Assembly (NCBI GenBank): GCA_017634275.1
Contig: JAGBNQ010000027.1
Span: 1 to 47,268 of the forward strand
Direction: 5' to 3'
Source: Ruminococcus sp.
Lineage (GTDB): Bacteria > Bacillota > Clostridia > Oscillospirales > Ruminococcaceae
DNA: 47,268 bases
This document shows, one piece after another, positions 14,780-25,003 of this stretch; position 1 is the first letter of the stretch, and each line of letters begins with the position of its first letter. The translations under genes and the position numbers were made by a program. The notes beneath the pieces were generated by a model. That model was not told the DNA's origin. It searched no databases and saw nothing but the letters and a program-made list of their open reading frames with translations.

Positions 14780-15838
14780 TTATCTCAGAGTATTTACTAT
14801 ATACGCTGTAAGCTGCTCCGCCATTTCATACTGCTCGTATATCCTCGGGTGGCCGGGGGTGGCTTTGCCCGTTCTTGTAAATTCAAGGTAGTGGACTCTT
14901 TCGCTTTCAAGCTCCTCGGTCACTTCCCTTACCGCCATATCCCACTGTGGGTCATGCATAAGCACTGTCAGCAGGAAAACAAACTGCGCGCTCGGGTATT
15001 TCTCCATAAGCGAGCGTGTTATCTCCATGTACTTGTCCTTCCACTTTCTGCGGTAGTCGGGGTCGGTGATATCGCGGTCAGGCTGCCCCTCGCAGTGCGG
15101 GTCATTCTGCCCTACCGCCATTATGACGATATCGGGGGTGTAGCGCGAGAAATCCCAGTCGCTGTAAGGCCCCTCGGGGTAATAGGACAGCTTATCCCAC
15201 GTTGTTTCAACGCCTATTGATTCGGGCATATGGAAATAGCCAGTACCGTCAAATATCGCTATTCCGCCCTGCGCGTTATTATGTATCTCGGCATTTAAGT
15301 TTCTTGCCGTTATCATCGGGTATGCGTAGTAGGCATTATCATACTGTCCGTTATGCCCCTCGGGGTCTGATGATGCGGTGTATTCTACCGCCTCGACCAC
15401 CTCGCCTGCCGAAACGCTGTCACCAAACACCTCGAGCTTAAGAGCATAGTTCTTTTCATACTTTTCTATCTGCGCATTTTCATCAAGCTCAAAGCCGAAA
15501 AACTCAAAGTAGTGGTAAGCCGCCTGCCTTTTAAACATTGTTACCGTATGCCAGTCATCATTAAGACCCTCAGCAAGCGTGACGGTCTGCTTATCGTGGT
15601 TATCCCAGCCGTTATCGAAAACGCACTTTGTCAGCCTGCCGTCGATAAGAGCCCCTACCGACATTTCGTTTGCGCTCATCATAGTGTTTGCCAAAACCGC
15701 GGCAATATAAGTTCCCTTAAAGCGGATAGTTACCGATGAGCCTGCATAGATAAAGCGATAGCTCTCACTTTTGCTGTCATCTATCCTGCCCATATATAAA
15801 AGTCTGCTGTCATTGCAGGGGAAAAGCTTTGTTTTCAT
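14780..15838 (-). CDS. CE2-like SGNH acetyl-esterase
   Basis: 352-aa esterase with the two-domain layout of carbohydrate esterase family 2. A beta-rich domain (about 1-115) precedes an SGNH/GDSL hydrolase domain with block I GDSVSAGEVVE, block II GGIAIFDG, block III GQND and a C-terminal catalytic His in PGHPRI. CE2 enzymes remove acetyl groups from polysaccharides. There is no signal peptide, so it appears cytoplasmic. Start ATG 15838 is preferred over an earlier in-frame start since AAAGGA lies about 10 bases before it. It is the last gene of the teichoic-acid cluster and follows an O-acyltransferase, suggesting the two balance acetylation of the polymer or its precursors. Confidence 0.82.
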   Translation of the reverse strand: MKTKLFPCNDSRLLYMGRIDDSKSESYRFIYAGSSVTIRFKGTYIAAVLANTMMSANEMSVGALIDGRLTKCVFDNGWDNHDKQTVTLAEGLNDDWHTVTMFKRQAAYHYFEFFGFELDENAQIEKYEKNYALKLEVFGDSVSAGEVVEAVEYTASSDPEGHNGQYDNAYYAYPMITARNLNAEIHNNAQGGIAIFDGTGYFHMPESIGVETTWDKLSYYPEGPYSDWDFSRYTPDIVIMAVGQNDPHCEGQPDRDITDPDYRRKWKDKYMEITRSLMEKYPSAQFVFLLTVLMHDPQWDMAVREVTEELESERVHYLEFTRTGKATPGHPRIYEQYEMAEQLTAYIVNTLR

Positions 15839-15854
15839 AGCATCATATCCTTTC

Positions 15855-16988
15855 TTATGTGGCTGAGGGGGCGGCTTTGGGGGCATTTATCTTACTTATC
15901 ACAGCGCCGCTGACAATATGCAAAAGCACCGCCGCGCTTACAGATATCACCATTGAAAGCAGATAAACGTGCGGCTGACAGATATCAAGCGTGCCCTCTG
16001 TTCTGATTATCCCGTTTACTGTAACGTGCGCCATGTAAAGCTCAAGCGACATACCGCCTGCCGCCTTTAAAAAGCCATGCAGCCATTTCCATTTTATGAG
16101 AATTAGAAGTACAAGGCATACAGCCATAAACCCTACAGAGAAAACCGATGATTCCATTCTGTTGCCCAAAATGCTGCTAAGGTGCGCGTTTACCGTTTTA
16201 AGCCCCTCGGGCAGAGTGCCGTATTTACCCTTGACACCTATGACCGCGCTGAATATCCTGAGCGCTACCGCGGCTGCGGCTATTGCTATATGGTAAGGCT
16301 TTATCTTTGCCTTTTCAAACACGAGCCGCCCTATCAAAATGCCGAAAATGAATATCGGCAGCCTTGTAACAGCTATCTCGGTAAGCTTGAAATATTTATG
16401 CTTTTCTACGTTGCTGACATACATAGCGATTATCAGAAACGCCGTCAAAAGCCCCGTGTTTATCACATAGTGCTTTGACACCACCACCTCATACAGCAGC
16501 GGAAACAGGATATAGAATACGATTATAGCGCTTATGAACCAAAGCCTTGTTTCACCGCTCACCCAGAAATTGAATAATGAGAGGTCATAGAGGTATCTTG
16601 TAAAGGGCTTATCGGCCACGACCATATCGGTGATAAACCACGCTATAGTGCCGTAGATAGCGTAAGGGACAAGTATTCTCACAAAGCGCTTTTTAAAAAA
16701 CGCGCCCGTGTCCTTATTCTTTGTAAAAGAGAAATAAAGCCCCATTCCCGACAGAAAGAGGAACACCTCTACCCCAACGCTGCTTATCGCCTGGCAGAAA
16801 ATATACGAAATATAATACTTTCTGCCGCCCATAGGCGTATATTTTATTACAGCGTGAAAGAAATGGAACATCATTATAAGAATTATTGATATACCGAAAA
16901 GCTCATTTCTGTATTTGCTGAAAATATCAAACGTCAGCGGCTCACGCGCCTTTGTTACCTGCTCCTTGTTCTCCTCAGGCAAGATCAT
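15855..16988 (-). CDS. Acyltransferase-3 family membrane O-acetyltransferase
   Basis: 377-aa polytopic protein with about ten membrane segments. The acyltransferase-3 pattern is visible: FGISIILIMMFHFFHA near the N-terminus with its conserved His, GVEVFLFLSGMGLYFS, and RILVPYAIYG. Relatives such as OafA/OatA transfer acetyl groups to sugars outside the membrane. It lacks the C-terminal SGNH domain of OatA. It begins directly before the end of the 793-aa polymerase gene (no gap) and is followed 16 bases later by a CE2-like esterase. Decoration of the wall polymer made by this cluster is the likely role. Confidence 0.85.
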   Translation of the reverse strand: MILPEENKEQVTKAREPLTFDIFSKYRNELFGISIILIMMFHFFHAVIKYTPMGGRKYYISYIFCQAISSVGVEVFLFLSGMGLYFSFTKNKDTGAFFKKRFVRILVPYAIYGTIAWFITDMVVADKPFTRYLYDLSLFNFWVSGETRLWFISAIIVFYILFPLLYEVVVSKHYVINTGLLTAFLIIAMYVSNVEKHKYFKLTEIAVTRLPIFIFGILIGRLVFEKAKIKPYHIAIAAAAVALRIFSAVIGVKGKYGTLPEGLKTVNAHLSSILGNRMESSVFSVGFMAVCLVLLILIKWKWLHGFLKAAGGMSLELYMAHVTVNGIIRTEGTLDICQPHVYLLSMVISVSAAVLLHIVSGAVISKINAPKAAPSAT

Positions 16989-19370
16989 TTACCCCTTTCC
17001 TTTTTCCCAGACGGTTTCTGCTATTACCGTGTTTACACCGACTGTATCTATAAACGGTATCCTCTCGCCGAACCCAAGCACAAGCTTTGATTTTTTAAAT
17101 TTCTTATCGGCAAGCTTTTTCTTTATTTTTGTGCTGGGCTTTCTTCCGCCCTTTGCATCATTAACAGCAAGAGTTCCGTCCTGCATCAGCCACGTCCACT
17201 CGCTGAAAACTCTTACCCTGAATTTAAGCCCGACAGCCCTATAGCCCTCTGCCTTGAACGCAGGCTTTTCGACCACACAGCTCCCGTCATTTTTATGCTG
17301 ATTTCCGATAAGCGAATACTCTATGCTGCCCGATTCAAACTGCTCGATTTTATAAAGCTCCTCATCAAGCCCCTGCGTGCAGGTATCCTCGGTCATTTTA
17401 TTTGTAAAGTATCTAAGCTCAAAGCTATGCTCTTTAGGCTCGGGCTTGAATCCATTCGATGTAAGCATTATCTCGCCCATTTCGTTTGCTCGGTCAAGTG
17501 CCGAAACATCAGCTATCCACTTAGCGTTATCGGCATTCAAATCAACAGCCTCCGGCAGCCTGTCGGAGATATTTGCCTTATAAGCGAATATCTGCCCGAA
17601 ATAATCAGCCGCGGCGCTGAGATAGTCAAGCGTTTTCTTATCGTTTTCAAGCAGCTTTTCGATAAGCGCGTTATTTATATATAAGTATTTCCTCTTTGCT
17701 TTCATCATAGCAAGCGACATTATAATATCAAGGTCGCTCACATCATAAACGAAGATGCAGTCAAACTCGCTCTCGCCGTACATAGCCTTTGAGTTTAAGT
17801 AATAATCATATTTTAGCACCTCAAACGCCTTTTCAAAGGATATCCTCCCCTGCTCGTAAAGGGCATAGACCTCTTTCCCCTCGTAGGAGAGCTTTACCTC
17901 ACCGCGGTAGCCGAATGCAGGCGTTTCAAAAAGCAGAGGGTATGCAGGGGCTGATGTGCCCGTCCTGCTGTAGTCAGATGAAAGGTAGAGGTCGGCAAAG
18001 CGCTTGTCATACCCCTTTGCAATACCTAAAAGACGAAGGCTCTCGGGTGTATCGGCGCAGCGTTCCGACACGGCAAGTATCGTCTGCCTGCCCGATTTAG
18101 GTATATCTCTAAGCTCCAGGCCCTCCTCGCTGCCTCTAAACAGCCTGCAAAGCTTATCGGCGCTGTCGGGGCAGTCATATGCGCAGAACTCCGCCCTTGC
18201 TTTAGTATCATCATAGGTCTTTTTGCCTTTGTTAAGGCACCTGATTATATCTTCCTTTGAATATGCCATATCAAAGGGGAGGGTGAGCATATCCATATAA
18301 GTTCCCCTTGCGCGGACGTAATGCTCGATATCCTCAACGTGCAGTATTATCTGCTTGCCCAAAGTAAGGTAATCAAAGAACACGCTCGAATAGTCGGTAA
18401 TAAGCGCATCGCTCACCGCCATTAGCGCATAGCTGTCAACAAGAGGGGGGAATTTCTTTATATGCCTGAATTTGCTGTAATCTATAACATCGGAAAGCTT
18501 ATGGTGGAGGTTTACATAGAGTATCTGGTCATCATGCAGGTTCTCATCAAGGTGATCAAGCAGCTCCTTACTCTCCATTACCACCTCTTCATTTGAGATG
18601 TAATCCTTGAAGGTCGGCATATATACAAACACTCTCTCGCCGTTCGGGGCAAGCTCATTTCGGAGTGCAGAATTATCCTTAGCCGCCGTCTGCAAAAGTC
18701 CGCCGCATCGCGGATAGCCGAGCATAAGCGCCTTGCCCTTTAAAAGCTCGCGCACCTTATAGCTTTCCGTCATATGCAAAAAGGTATAGTCATTAGGGTA
18801 AAGCAGATAATCTGCATTTACGAAGTTTTTCTGCGTATTGCCGTTTTTGGGGATATTTCTTGTATTTTTTGCAAGCCCCAGTTTTTTTAGCGGCGTGCCG
18901 TGCCATATATTTACATACACCTGCCCGGGGCGCTTTATCCAGCTTTCGGGGAAGAATGTTTCTGTTATGAGGTACTTACAGCCCTCCATATACCTTGCGT
19001 AGTTTTTATCCGACTTGAACAGCTTTGTACGTTTCCAGCCGTTTTTCTTTTTATAGCCCGAAACCGCCTCATTAGTGCTGTCATCTACCCTGACATAGCA
19101 GGTATACCCCTCAAACTCGGGGCTTTTATTTATCACATCAAGGATATACTGCATATTTCCCCTGACGCTTTTGCCAAGCCCCAGGATAAGTACAGCCTTT
19201 TCATCAATAGGCAGAGTATAGCAATGGCTGACGATATTTCGGCTGTTTTCATCAAGCACAAGACCCGTTTCATCGACTACGCGCTCAAGCGCCTTTTGCC
19301 TTGCCTCGACCGAAAAGCTAAGCTCTTTTTTGGGTGAAACTATACATGAGCGATGTTTTAGTATTTTCAT
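16989..19370 (-). CDS. CDP-glycerol/ribitol phosphotransferase-family protein with long C-terminal region
   Basis: 793-aa protein. The TagB/TagF-type phosphotransferase domain fills about residues 55-400, with NIWHGTPLKKLG (catalytic-type HGT), a PTFKDY segment and the donor-binding LITDYSSVFFDY. These enzymes add glycerol- or ribitol-phosphate from CDP-activated donors to a growing wall polymer at the inner membrane face. The remaining 390 residues do not match a family I recognise; they include a mixed alpha/beta part and a Lys-rich stretch (KIKKKLADKKFKKSK) that may bind the membrane surface. Preceded by tagD, which supplies CDP-glycerol. Confidence 0.85.
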   Translation of the reverse strand: MKILKHRSCIVSPKKELSFSVEARQKALERVVDETGLVLDENSRNIVSHCYTLPIDEKAVLILGLGKSVRGNMQYILDVINKSPEFEGYTCYVRVDDSTNEAVSGYKKKNGWKRTKLFKSDKNYARYMEGCKYLITETFFPESWIKRPGQVYVNIWHGTPLKKLGLAKNTRNIPKNGNTQKNFVNADYLLYPNDYTFLHMTESYKVRELLKGKALMLGYPRCGGLLQTAAKDNSALRNELAPNGERVFVYMPTFKDYISNEEVVMESKELLDHLDENLHDDQILYVNLHHKLSDVIDYSKFRHIKKFPPLVDSYALMAVSDALITDYSSVFFDYLTLGKQIILHVEDIEHYVRARGTYMDMLTLPFDMAYSKEDIIRCLNKGKKTYDDTKARAEFCAYDCPDSADKLCRLFRGSEEGLELRDIPKSGRQTILAVSERCADTPESLRLLGIAKGYDKRFADLYLSSDYSRTGTSAPAYPLLFETPAFGYRGEVKLSYEGKEVYALYEQGRISFEKAFEVLKYDYYLNSKAMYGESEFDCIFVYDVSDLDIIMSLAMMKAKRKYLYINNALIEKLLENDKKTLDYLSAAADYFGQIFAYKANISDRLPEAVDLNADNAKWIADVSALDRANEMGEIMLTSNGFKPEPKEHSFELRYFTNKMTEDTCTQGLDEELYKIEQFESGSIEYSLIGNQHKNDGSCVVEKPAFKAEGYRAVGLKFRVRVFSEWTWLMQDGTLAVNDAKGGRKPSTKIKKKLADKKFKKSKLVLGFGERIPFIDTVGVNTVIAETVWEKGKG

Positions 19371-19418
19371 AGTTGTAAAGCCTGCCTTTCAGAAATAGTG
19401 AAAAATGAATAATAAAAC

Positions 19419-19450
19419 GTATCCGCTTTCTGATACACGCCCGAAGGGCG
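19419..19450 (-). terminator. Two adjacent hairpins between tagD and the polymerase gene
   Basis: GTATC/GATAC stem (19419-19436) and CGCCC-GAA-GGGCG stem (19438-19450). On the minus strand a T-rich stretch follows. As the next gene is on the same strand, this may attenuate rather than stop transcription. Confidence 0.45.
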
Positions 19451-19456
19451 CACCTC

Positions 19457-19478
19457 AATTATTAATTATTAATTATTT
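19457..19478. repeat. ATTAATT-type tandem tract
   Basis: Same simple repeat as at the window's left end. It overlaps the last two codons and the stop of tagD. Confidence 0.5.
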
Positions 19479-19862
19479 CCCAAGGTCTGTTTTTATCTGT
19501 GTGGTGGAGATGTCGGGGGTGCGCGGAAGGTATACTACCTCGCATAAGTCTTTAAGGAAATCAAACTTTCCCTCCCAGTCATCGCCCATAACGAAGGTAT
19601 CTACCTTGAATTCCTTTACGTCCTCGCGCTTTTGCTCCCATCTTTCCTCGGGGATAACGAGATCAACATAGCGTATCGCCTCAAGGAGCTTTTTTCTTTC
19701 CTCATATGTGAAATAGCATTTTTTCTGCTTTTCGTTCCAGTTGAATTCGTCTGTCGAAAGTGCTACGATAAGGTAATCGCCAAGCTCCTTTGCGCGCCTT
19801 AAAAGGTTTATATGCCCGTAATGGAGCAGGTCAAAGGTGCCGTATGTGATAACTTTTTTCAT
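19473..19862 (-). CDS. tagD: Glycerol-3-phosphate cytidylyltransferase
   Basis: 129-aa enzyme that makes CDP-glycerol from glycerol-3-phosphate and CTP. It has the nucleotidyltransferase signature: [12 protein letters not shown] with HxGH (residues 14-17) and RTPDISTT near the C-terminus (the family's RTxGISTT). The length is normal for TagD. It lies between two genes for CDP-glycerol-using transferases, so it supplies the donor for glycerol-phosphate units in the wall polymer. A repeat tract forms the last codons. Confidence 0.93.
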   Translation of the reverse strand: MKKVITYGTFDLLHYGHINLLRRAKELGDYLIVALSTDEFNWNEKQKKCYFTYEERKKLLEAIRYVDLVIPEERWEQKREDVKEFKVDTFVMGDDWEGKFDFLKDLCEVVYLPRTPDISTTQIKTDLGK

Positions 19863-19876
19863 AAGTCTGTACTCCT

Positions 19877-22582
19877 TTATTTTCTGTTTGCATCTATAAC
19901 ACCGATCTGGTATTTTATCATCTCGGTATATATACGCTTGCAGTTGTCGTGGTCATCAAAAGCAAAGAACTCGTCTGCGCGCCTGCGGTAGGTATCCTTC
20001 ATAACACAGCCCGTACTCATATATTCAATCAGCTTGTCGATAAGCTCGTCATTTGTGTGAACTATCTCACCGAATGACATAGTGTCGTAATGATAAGCGC
20101 CCTCCTCATAATGCTGAGGTATATCGTTATGGTGGAGGTAAACAAGCGGCTTTCTCATATATGCAAAGTCAAACTGGATACCCGAGAAATCAGTTACCAT
20201 AAGCGAGCTTTCGCAGAACATCTTCTCATAGCTCATATCGCCAATCGCAGGAATAATGTCAACTCTGTCATTCTTATCAAAATCATCGACCTGCGGTGAA
20301 ACTATCGGGTGGAGGACGAATTTTATCCTATAGCCGTATCTGTCAGCCGCATCGAGCAGTCTTTTATCATTTATAAGGGAATTGAACACCTTGAAATAAG
20401 ATGTATCCTTAAAATGCTCGTTATAATCTCTTGCAACGCCCTCGTTTTTGGAAACGAGCATTGCCGACTGCATTCTCCATGTAGGCGATATCATTATCTG
20501 CTTTTTATCGTTATTCTTAAGCCCGTCATACCTCGGCACGCCCGTAAGCCTTAGCGCATCATAGCCGACATAGTCATAAACGGGGCGTGAGAGGTTTTCT
20601 ATCTCAACGGGGGATGCGCAGAAATAAAGGCGCGTGTTATCCCTGAGTCTATTTTGCGCTATAGCTATCTTCTGAACGGAAAGCCCGTGCTGAACGCAGA
20701 CAACGTGGAAATCGACTATATCCCTGAAATACGATGAGCCCTGCATGGTAAGGTCATTAAACGCAAAAACGGTGGAGTTTGAAACTATCATCATCTGCGC
20801 GTTGAAGAAAACGAGCCTGTGTCTCAAGCTGCCGCGCTTTAAGGGCTTAAAGCCGTCAGCCTTTATGCGCGCATAGTCTGTCGCATTTTTATCTATAAGG
20901 TAGTACTTTGTTATACCGTCGTCCATATCCGATGAATAGCGGTAGAGATATTCCGAGCTGTCGCCGCCCTTATATATCTTATCAAAGAACATCCATATTT
21001 TCTTTCTCTTGTAGTAAGGCCTTGTTATCCAGTAGGCAAGCCTTGCGAACAGCGCCCTGATATCAAGCTTTGAATGCCCCTCGATAAGCTGCAAGAACAT
21101 TCTCATCTGTCTGTAAAAGCGCTCACCTTTCCCCGAGCGCTTTATCCATATAGCGCCCTTGCTGTGGAAGAGTATGTACTTGCTCGTCATCGGCCAGTAC
21201 ATCCACACAAGCTTGCCTGACACGCGCGAGGTGTGGGATTTATATTCGGGGTTTACGCTGTAATACTTGCCGTTATATTTAAGCGCAAAGGAAAGGCGGT
21301 AGATATCCTCCTCCTCGTCTATCGGAATACTTAAGTGGAAGGATCTCAGCTTATAAGCCGAGCAGCCGAACACCTTTGTTATAGTATATCTCTCATTATA
21401 AACGGGGAAAATATCCCTGTCATCAAGCCTTGCTATGAGCTTGCAGCATGATTTGGGGTAAATATCGGGGAAGGTCGCATCTATTTCAAGGCAGCCGTTA
21501 ACATAGTTCATAAAGCAGATGTTTACCTTTATCTCATCGCTGCGGTATAAAACTATGTCGCTGTAGGTCATATAAAGCGTTCCCGAGCCCTGAATAAGCC
21601 TTTCGTATGAATCATCAAAGTCATTCTTTATCCTTACAAGCAGGTATTTAAGCTCTGCCGAATATCTGCACATTTCCGCCGCATCGACGTTTAAGATGAC
21701 CTCATCATCAAGCTCCTTTAAAAGCAGGGCTATATCGTCCTTGTAGGCGTATGCCTCCTGCTCATCCAGAACGTGCTTGTTGCGGTTATTAAGGTTAGCA
21801 TCAAGCCTTGCATATATCATATATAAAAGGAAATACTGCACAAATTTCGGTATTTTGCCGAGGTTTTTCTTAAGCTCCCTTGCAAATGCTGTAAAAAGCG
21901 CTATGCTCTTATAATACCAGTCCTTGTCATATACCCCCTGGAAAAGTCTGTACTCATTATCATATGCCGTGCAGTAGGTATATTTAAGCCCCTTTGCATA
22001 GCAGACCATTCCGTTCATAAGCAATGCTCTTAGCATAAATATCTTTACTGCGTCATAGGTAAGCGAAGTGTCAAGCGAAAGTGCCGCAAGGATATTTGAT
22101 TTTAAAACCGTTCCCTCAAAAAACCACGGGAATTTATCATAGACCCTTGAAAGGTCAATAACATTTGTGAGCGCCTTTCTGGCAGACGAGAGCTTGTCCT
22201 TGCCCTTGATAGTTTCATACTCAAAGGTCTTTTCGCCCATAGCTACAGAGCAGCTGTATTTTTCCATAAGGTTTATGCAGCTTTCAAAAAGGTGGGCATC
22301 AAAGCTGTCGCCCGAGCGAACTACTGTAAAGTAATCACCGCTCACGCGGCCAAGGGCATTATTTATAAGCTCCAAGTCGCTCATTCCATCAGCAGCCGCA
22401 AGATACTCGCTTTCATAGTAATCATCTGCAATGCCTGCCAGCACATTCTCGCCGCTGCCCGTCATATCCGCAAAGACAAGGTGCAGCTTATCCTCCAAGG
22501 CGCTTGAATTCTTTACACATTCAAGCGTTTTTTTTGCATTATCATCATTTCCATCATAAACGAAAATAACCGAAAGTTTCAA
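19877..22582 (-). CDS. Bifunctional-looking GT2-like / CDP-glycerol phosphotransferase (TagF-like)
   Basis: 901-aa protein. The N-terminus (about 1-220) resembles a GT-A glycosyltransferase ([19 protein letters not shown]), though the usual DxD is weak ([11 protein letters not shown]). The C-terminal 380 residues are a TagF-type phosphotransferase: [31 protein letters not shown] with the conserved His-Gly, ISPTWR, and the donor-site [14 protein letters not shown]. It should polymerise or prime glycerol- or ribitol-phosphate chains from CDP donors at the membrane. tagD follows 14 bases downstream. Start ATG 22582 has GGAGACAACCTG upstream. Confidence 0.87.
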   Translation of the reverse strand: MKLSVIFVYDGNDDNAKKTLECVKNSSALEDKLHLVFADMTGSGENVLAGIADDYYESEYLAAADGMSDLELINNALGRVSGDYFTVVRSGDSFDAHLFESCINLMEKYSCSVAMGEKTFEYETIKGKDKLSSARKALTNVIDLSRVYDKFPWFFEGTVLKSNILAALSLDTSLTYDAVKIFMLRALLMNGMVCYAKGLKYTYCTAYDNEYRLFQGVYDKDWYYKSIALFTAFARELKKNLGKIPKFVQYFLLYMIYARLDANLNNRNKHVLDEQEAYAYKDDIALLLKELDDEVILNVDAAEMCRYSAELKYLLVRIKNDFDDSYERLIQGSGTLYMTYSDIVLYRSDEIKVNICFMNYVNGCLEIDATFPDIYPKSCCKLIARLDDRDIFPVYNERYTITKVFGCSAYKLRSFHLSIPIDEEEDIYRLSFALKYNGKYYSVNPEYKSHTSRVSGKLVWMYWPMTSKYILFHSKGAIWIKRSGKGERFYRQMRMFLQLIEGHSKLDIRALFARLAYWITRPYYKRKKIWMFFDKIYKGGDSSEYLYRYSSDMDDGITKYYLIDKNATDYARIKADGFKPLKRGSLRHRLVFFNAQMMIVSNSTVFAFNDLTMQGSSYFRDIVDFHVVCVQHGLSVQKIAIAQNRLRDNTRLYFCASPVEIENLSRPVYDYVGYDALRLTGVPRYDGLKNNDKKQIMISPTWRMQSAMLVSKNEGVARDYNEHFKDTSYFKVFNSLINDKRLLDAADRYGYRIKFVLHPIVSPQVDDFDKNDRVDIIPAIGDMSYEKMFCESSLMVTDFSGIQFDFAYMRKPLVYLHHNDIPQHYEEGAYHYDTMSFGEIVHTNDELIDKLIEYMSTGCVMKDTYRRRADEFFAFDDHDNCKRIYTEMIKYQIGVIDANRK

Positions 22583-22611
22583 ATCAGGTTGTCTCCTTTT
22601 GTTTTATATCT

Positions 22612-23925
22612 TTATTTATCAATTTCCTGCCCGCCAAAGTCGAGCCTTACTATATCATGGCTTATATGCCGCTTTGATAACGGCGGCAGCGCCTTATAAT
22701 CTCCGTAGAGATATTCTAAATACTTATCATATTCAGCTATCACGGGAAAGCGTTTCCCCTCAAATTCAAGCTCGCAGAATTCATCAAACCACTTAGACGG
22801 AAATGCGCCGCTTGAAAGGTGCTGCCCCCAGCCGTCATACATATAGCCCGTATCATGCTTAAAGAAGTCGATAACGCCCCTTTGCAAAGCGCAAAGAAAG
22901 CTCATCGGCAGCACTGACTTAAGAAAAGTCGCTACAGCCTTGACTATGGGGCTTGTTTTGCTGCCCTTTGCCCCCCTTACAGCTGTGCCGTTCCACTTGT
23001 TATACACAAGGCTCCTTACGCATTTTGTCAAAAAGCGGTGAGCCTTCCTGAAAGCCGCCGTTTTTGCGGTATAGCTATGCCTGAAAACGTCAATAAATAT
23101 CCCGTTATGGATATCTGTAAGCTTATCTGTCATCTCGGTGGTCATAAGCGTACCGTTCATTCTCACCTTTGTGAAAAAGAAGTTGCCCTTGTCGGTCTTA
23201 GGTGTCTGCAAGAAAAACCTATCCGAAAACTTATCCGAAAGCTCACAAAAGCGCTCAAAATCCTCGGGGCGCATCATAATGTCGATATCATAATCCCACG
23301 GGATAAAGCCCTTATGCCTTGCAGCGCCCAAAAGCGTTCCCCCTGCAAGCGAGTAGCGAATGCCGTTTTCCCTGCACACTCTGTCAGTTTCACAAAGTAT
23401 TTCAAGCTCGCGCGCCTGCAAGGTCTTAAACTCCTTGCTCTTTGCGTCGGAAAAGACAAAATCTCCCTTGCAGCCGCTCTTTATAAACGCATTAAGCTCC
23501 GCTGCGTCCTCCGCGCATACAAGCCGCTTAAAGCCTGCTTTTAAAACGCTTGCCTGCGAGTAAACTCCGCCCTGCCTGCCGCGCTGCATAACAAACACCG
23601 CAAGCCTTAAAAGGTCGGTAACATAAAGTGCAGTATCATTCTCATCGGCAAGCAGTACAGCCGCGCGCGCCGCCTTTTGCAGACGCTCGGCGGTTCTTCT
23701 GTTTGCAGTTATTATCACCGCGCGCTTAGCCGTTTCGGGCAAATGCAGCTCGTCAAAGGCTATCACGTTTTCCGCCGTTTCGCTGAAAATGCCGAGCTGC
23801 CCGAGTGCCGCCGCCGAAAGCTCCGCCGCAGGCGTGTCGCCCAAAATGCATATCTTCTCGGGCATCGGCAGGCTCTTATCATCGCGCAGGCTTACTGCGA
23901 TATCATAAACTACCTGCTCATACAT
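22612..23925 (-). CDS. LicD-family phosphotransferase
   Basis: 437-aa protein. The LicD domain begins at about residue 175 with LCETDRVCRENGIRYSLAGG, TLLGAARHKGFIPWDYDIDI and MMRPEDFERF; the DYDID acidic motif binds metal. LicD proteins move phosphocholine or other phospho-groups from CDP donors to sugars in wall polymers. The first 170 residues are an unassigned alpha/beta region (PEKICILGDTPAAEL onward) resembling a nucleotide-binding fold. ATG 23925 overlaps the stop of the SDR gene by 8 bases and follows GGAAG. No licABC genes are seen, so the donor may not be choline. Confidence 0.85.
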   Translation of the reverse strand: MYEQVVYDIAVSLRDDKSLPMPEKICILGDTPAAELSAAALGQLGIFSETAENVIAFDELHLPETAKRAVIITANRRTAERLQKAARAAVLLADENDTALYVTDLLRLAVFVMQRGRQGGVYSQASVLKAGFKRLVCAEDAAELNAFIKSGCKGDFVFSDAKSKEFKTLQARELEILCETDRVCRENGIRYSLAGGTLLGAARHKGFIPWDYDIDIMMRPEDFERFCELSDKFSDRFFLQTPKTDKGNFFFTKVRMNGTLMTTEMTDKLTDIHNGIFIDVFRHSYTAKTAAFRKAHRFLTKCVRSLVYNKWNGTAVRGAKGSKTSPIVKAVATFLKSVLPMSFLCALQRGVIDFFKHDTGYMYDGWGQHLSSGAFPSKWFDEFCELEFEGKRFPVIAEYDKYLEYLYGDYKALPPLSKRHISHDIVRLDFGGQEIDK

Positions 23926-25003
23926 CTTTTTCTTCCAGTATCGAAACTGCACGCCTTATCCCCTCGTGCAGGTCTACCTTAGGCTGCCAGCCGAGGCTCA
24001 TAAGCCTTTCGCTGTCAAGTATCTCGGGTGTGGGTGCATTCGGTGAGGTATCTCTCACAGGCTCTGCCTCGTCCTCCTTATTCGCAAAGGAGAGGTGCAT
24101 ATCCCTCTCGGGGAAGACCTCGCAGGCTGCCCTTGCAAAGCCCCTTATCGTCACGTCTGATGCCTTGTTTGCGATGTTGTAGGGTGTCGCATTCTCGCCG
24201 TCAAGCATTATCTTAAGGAGAGCTATGCAGGTATCCGTCACATAGCAAAAGCTCCTCAGCGGCGCACCGCTGCTTTTTAGCAGAATATCCTCTTTCCTTA
24301 CTATGTTTGCGATAAACTGTGCCCATACTCTGTCATCATCAAGGCTCGATGCCCCGTAGATGTATGAGGGTCTTGCTATCTTTACAGACATACCGTACTG
24401 TTTGGCATAGCTTGCCGCAAGCGTTTCCGAGGCGCGCTTGCCTACAGCGTAGCAGTTTTTATACGATGTGTGGTCAATAACGCCTATATCGCTTTCAAAA
24501 ATGCGGTCATTGCCCGTTTTTAAAGCACCATACACTTTAAGCGAGGAAACTATGAGTGTCACCGCGCCGTTTTCCTTAGCAAGCTCCAGCACATTCGTCG
24601 TTCCCGAAAGGTTTGCGTTTATCGTGCCTACGGGGTCATTTTCAAACTGAATATTGCTCGCCTGGCTCGCCGCGTGGATAATATAATCCATTCCCGTTGC
24701 GTTTATAAACTTAGTTACGTCAGCCACATTAAGGCTAAGATCAAAGCGCTTTAGCACATCGCCGTATTTGGCATACGCCCTCTCCTTGTTCCTTACATTT
24801 GCGATAACGCTTATCTCATCACCGAAAAGGTCATTTCTCAGCAGCAAAGCCATTGCAAGGTGGTAGCCTATAAAGCCGCCTGCGCCCGTAATAAGGATAG
24901 TTGTTCCCTTAAACCTTTCCCAGTCTATCACCGGGGAGGTGGCTATCTCATAAAGGTCATCATAAACGCCCTTTTTTACCAGCCCTTTTATCTCATAAGC
25001 CAT
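23918..25003 (-). CDS. NAD-dependent epimerase/dehydratase (extended SDR)
   Basis: 361-aa extended short-chain dehydrogenase/reductase. The cofactor motif TGAGGFIGYH starts near residue 37, with the catalytic Ser in VSSLKVYG and the YAVGK (YxxxK) pair. The family acts on nucleotide-linked sugars (epimerases, 4,6-dehydratases). It overlaps the IspD/TarI-type cytidylyltransferase gene by 11 bases and the LicD gene by 8 bases, so the three are tightly coupled. The N-terminal 35 residues before the Rossmann fold are longer than usual. A CDP-linked substrate made by the neighbouring enzyme is a reasonable guess. Confidence 0.88.
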   Translation of the reverse strand: MAYEIKGLVKKGVYDDLYEIATSPVIDWERFKGTTILITGAGGFIGYHLAMALLLRNDLFGDEISVIANVRNKERAYAKYGDVLKRFDLSLNVADVTKFINATGMDYIIHAASQASNIQFENDPVGTINANLSGTTNVLELAKENGAVTLIVSSLKVYGALKTGNDRIFESDIGVIDHTSYKNCYAVGKRASETLAASYAKQYGMSVKIARPSYIYGASSLDDDRVWAQFIANIVRKEDILLKSSGAPLRSFCYVTDTCIALLKIMLDGENATPYNIANKASDVTIRGFARAACEVFPERDMHLSFANKEDEAEPVRDTSPNAPTPEILDSERLMSLGWQPKVDLHEGIRRAVSILEEKDV

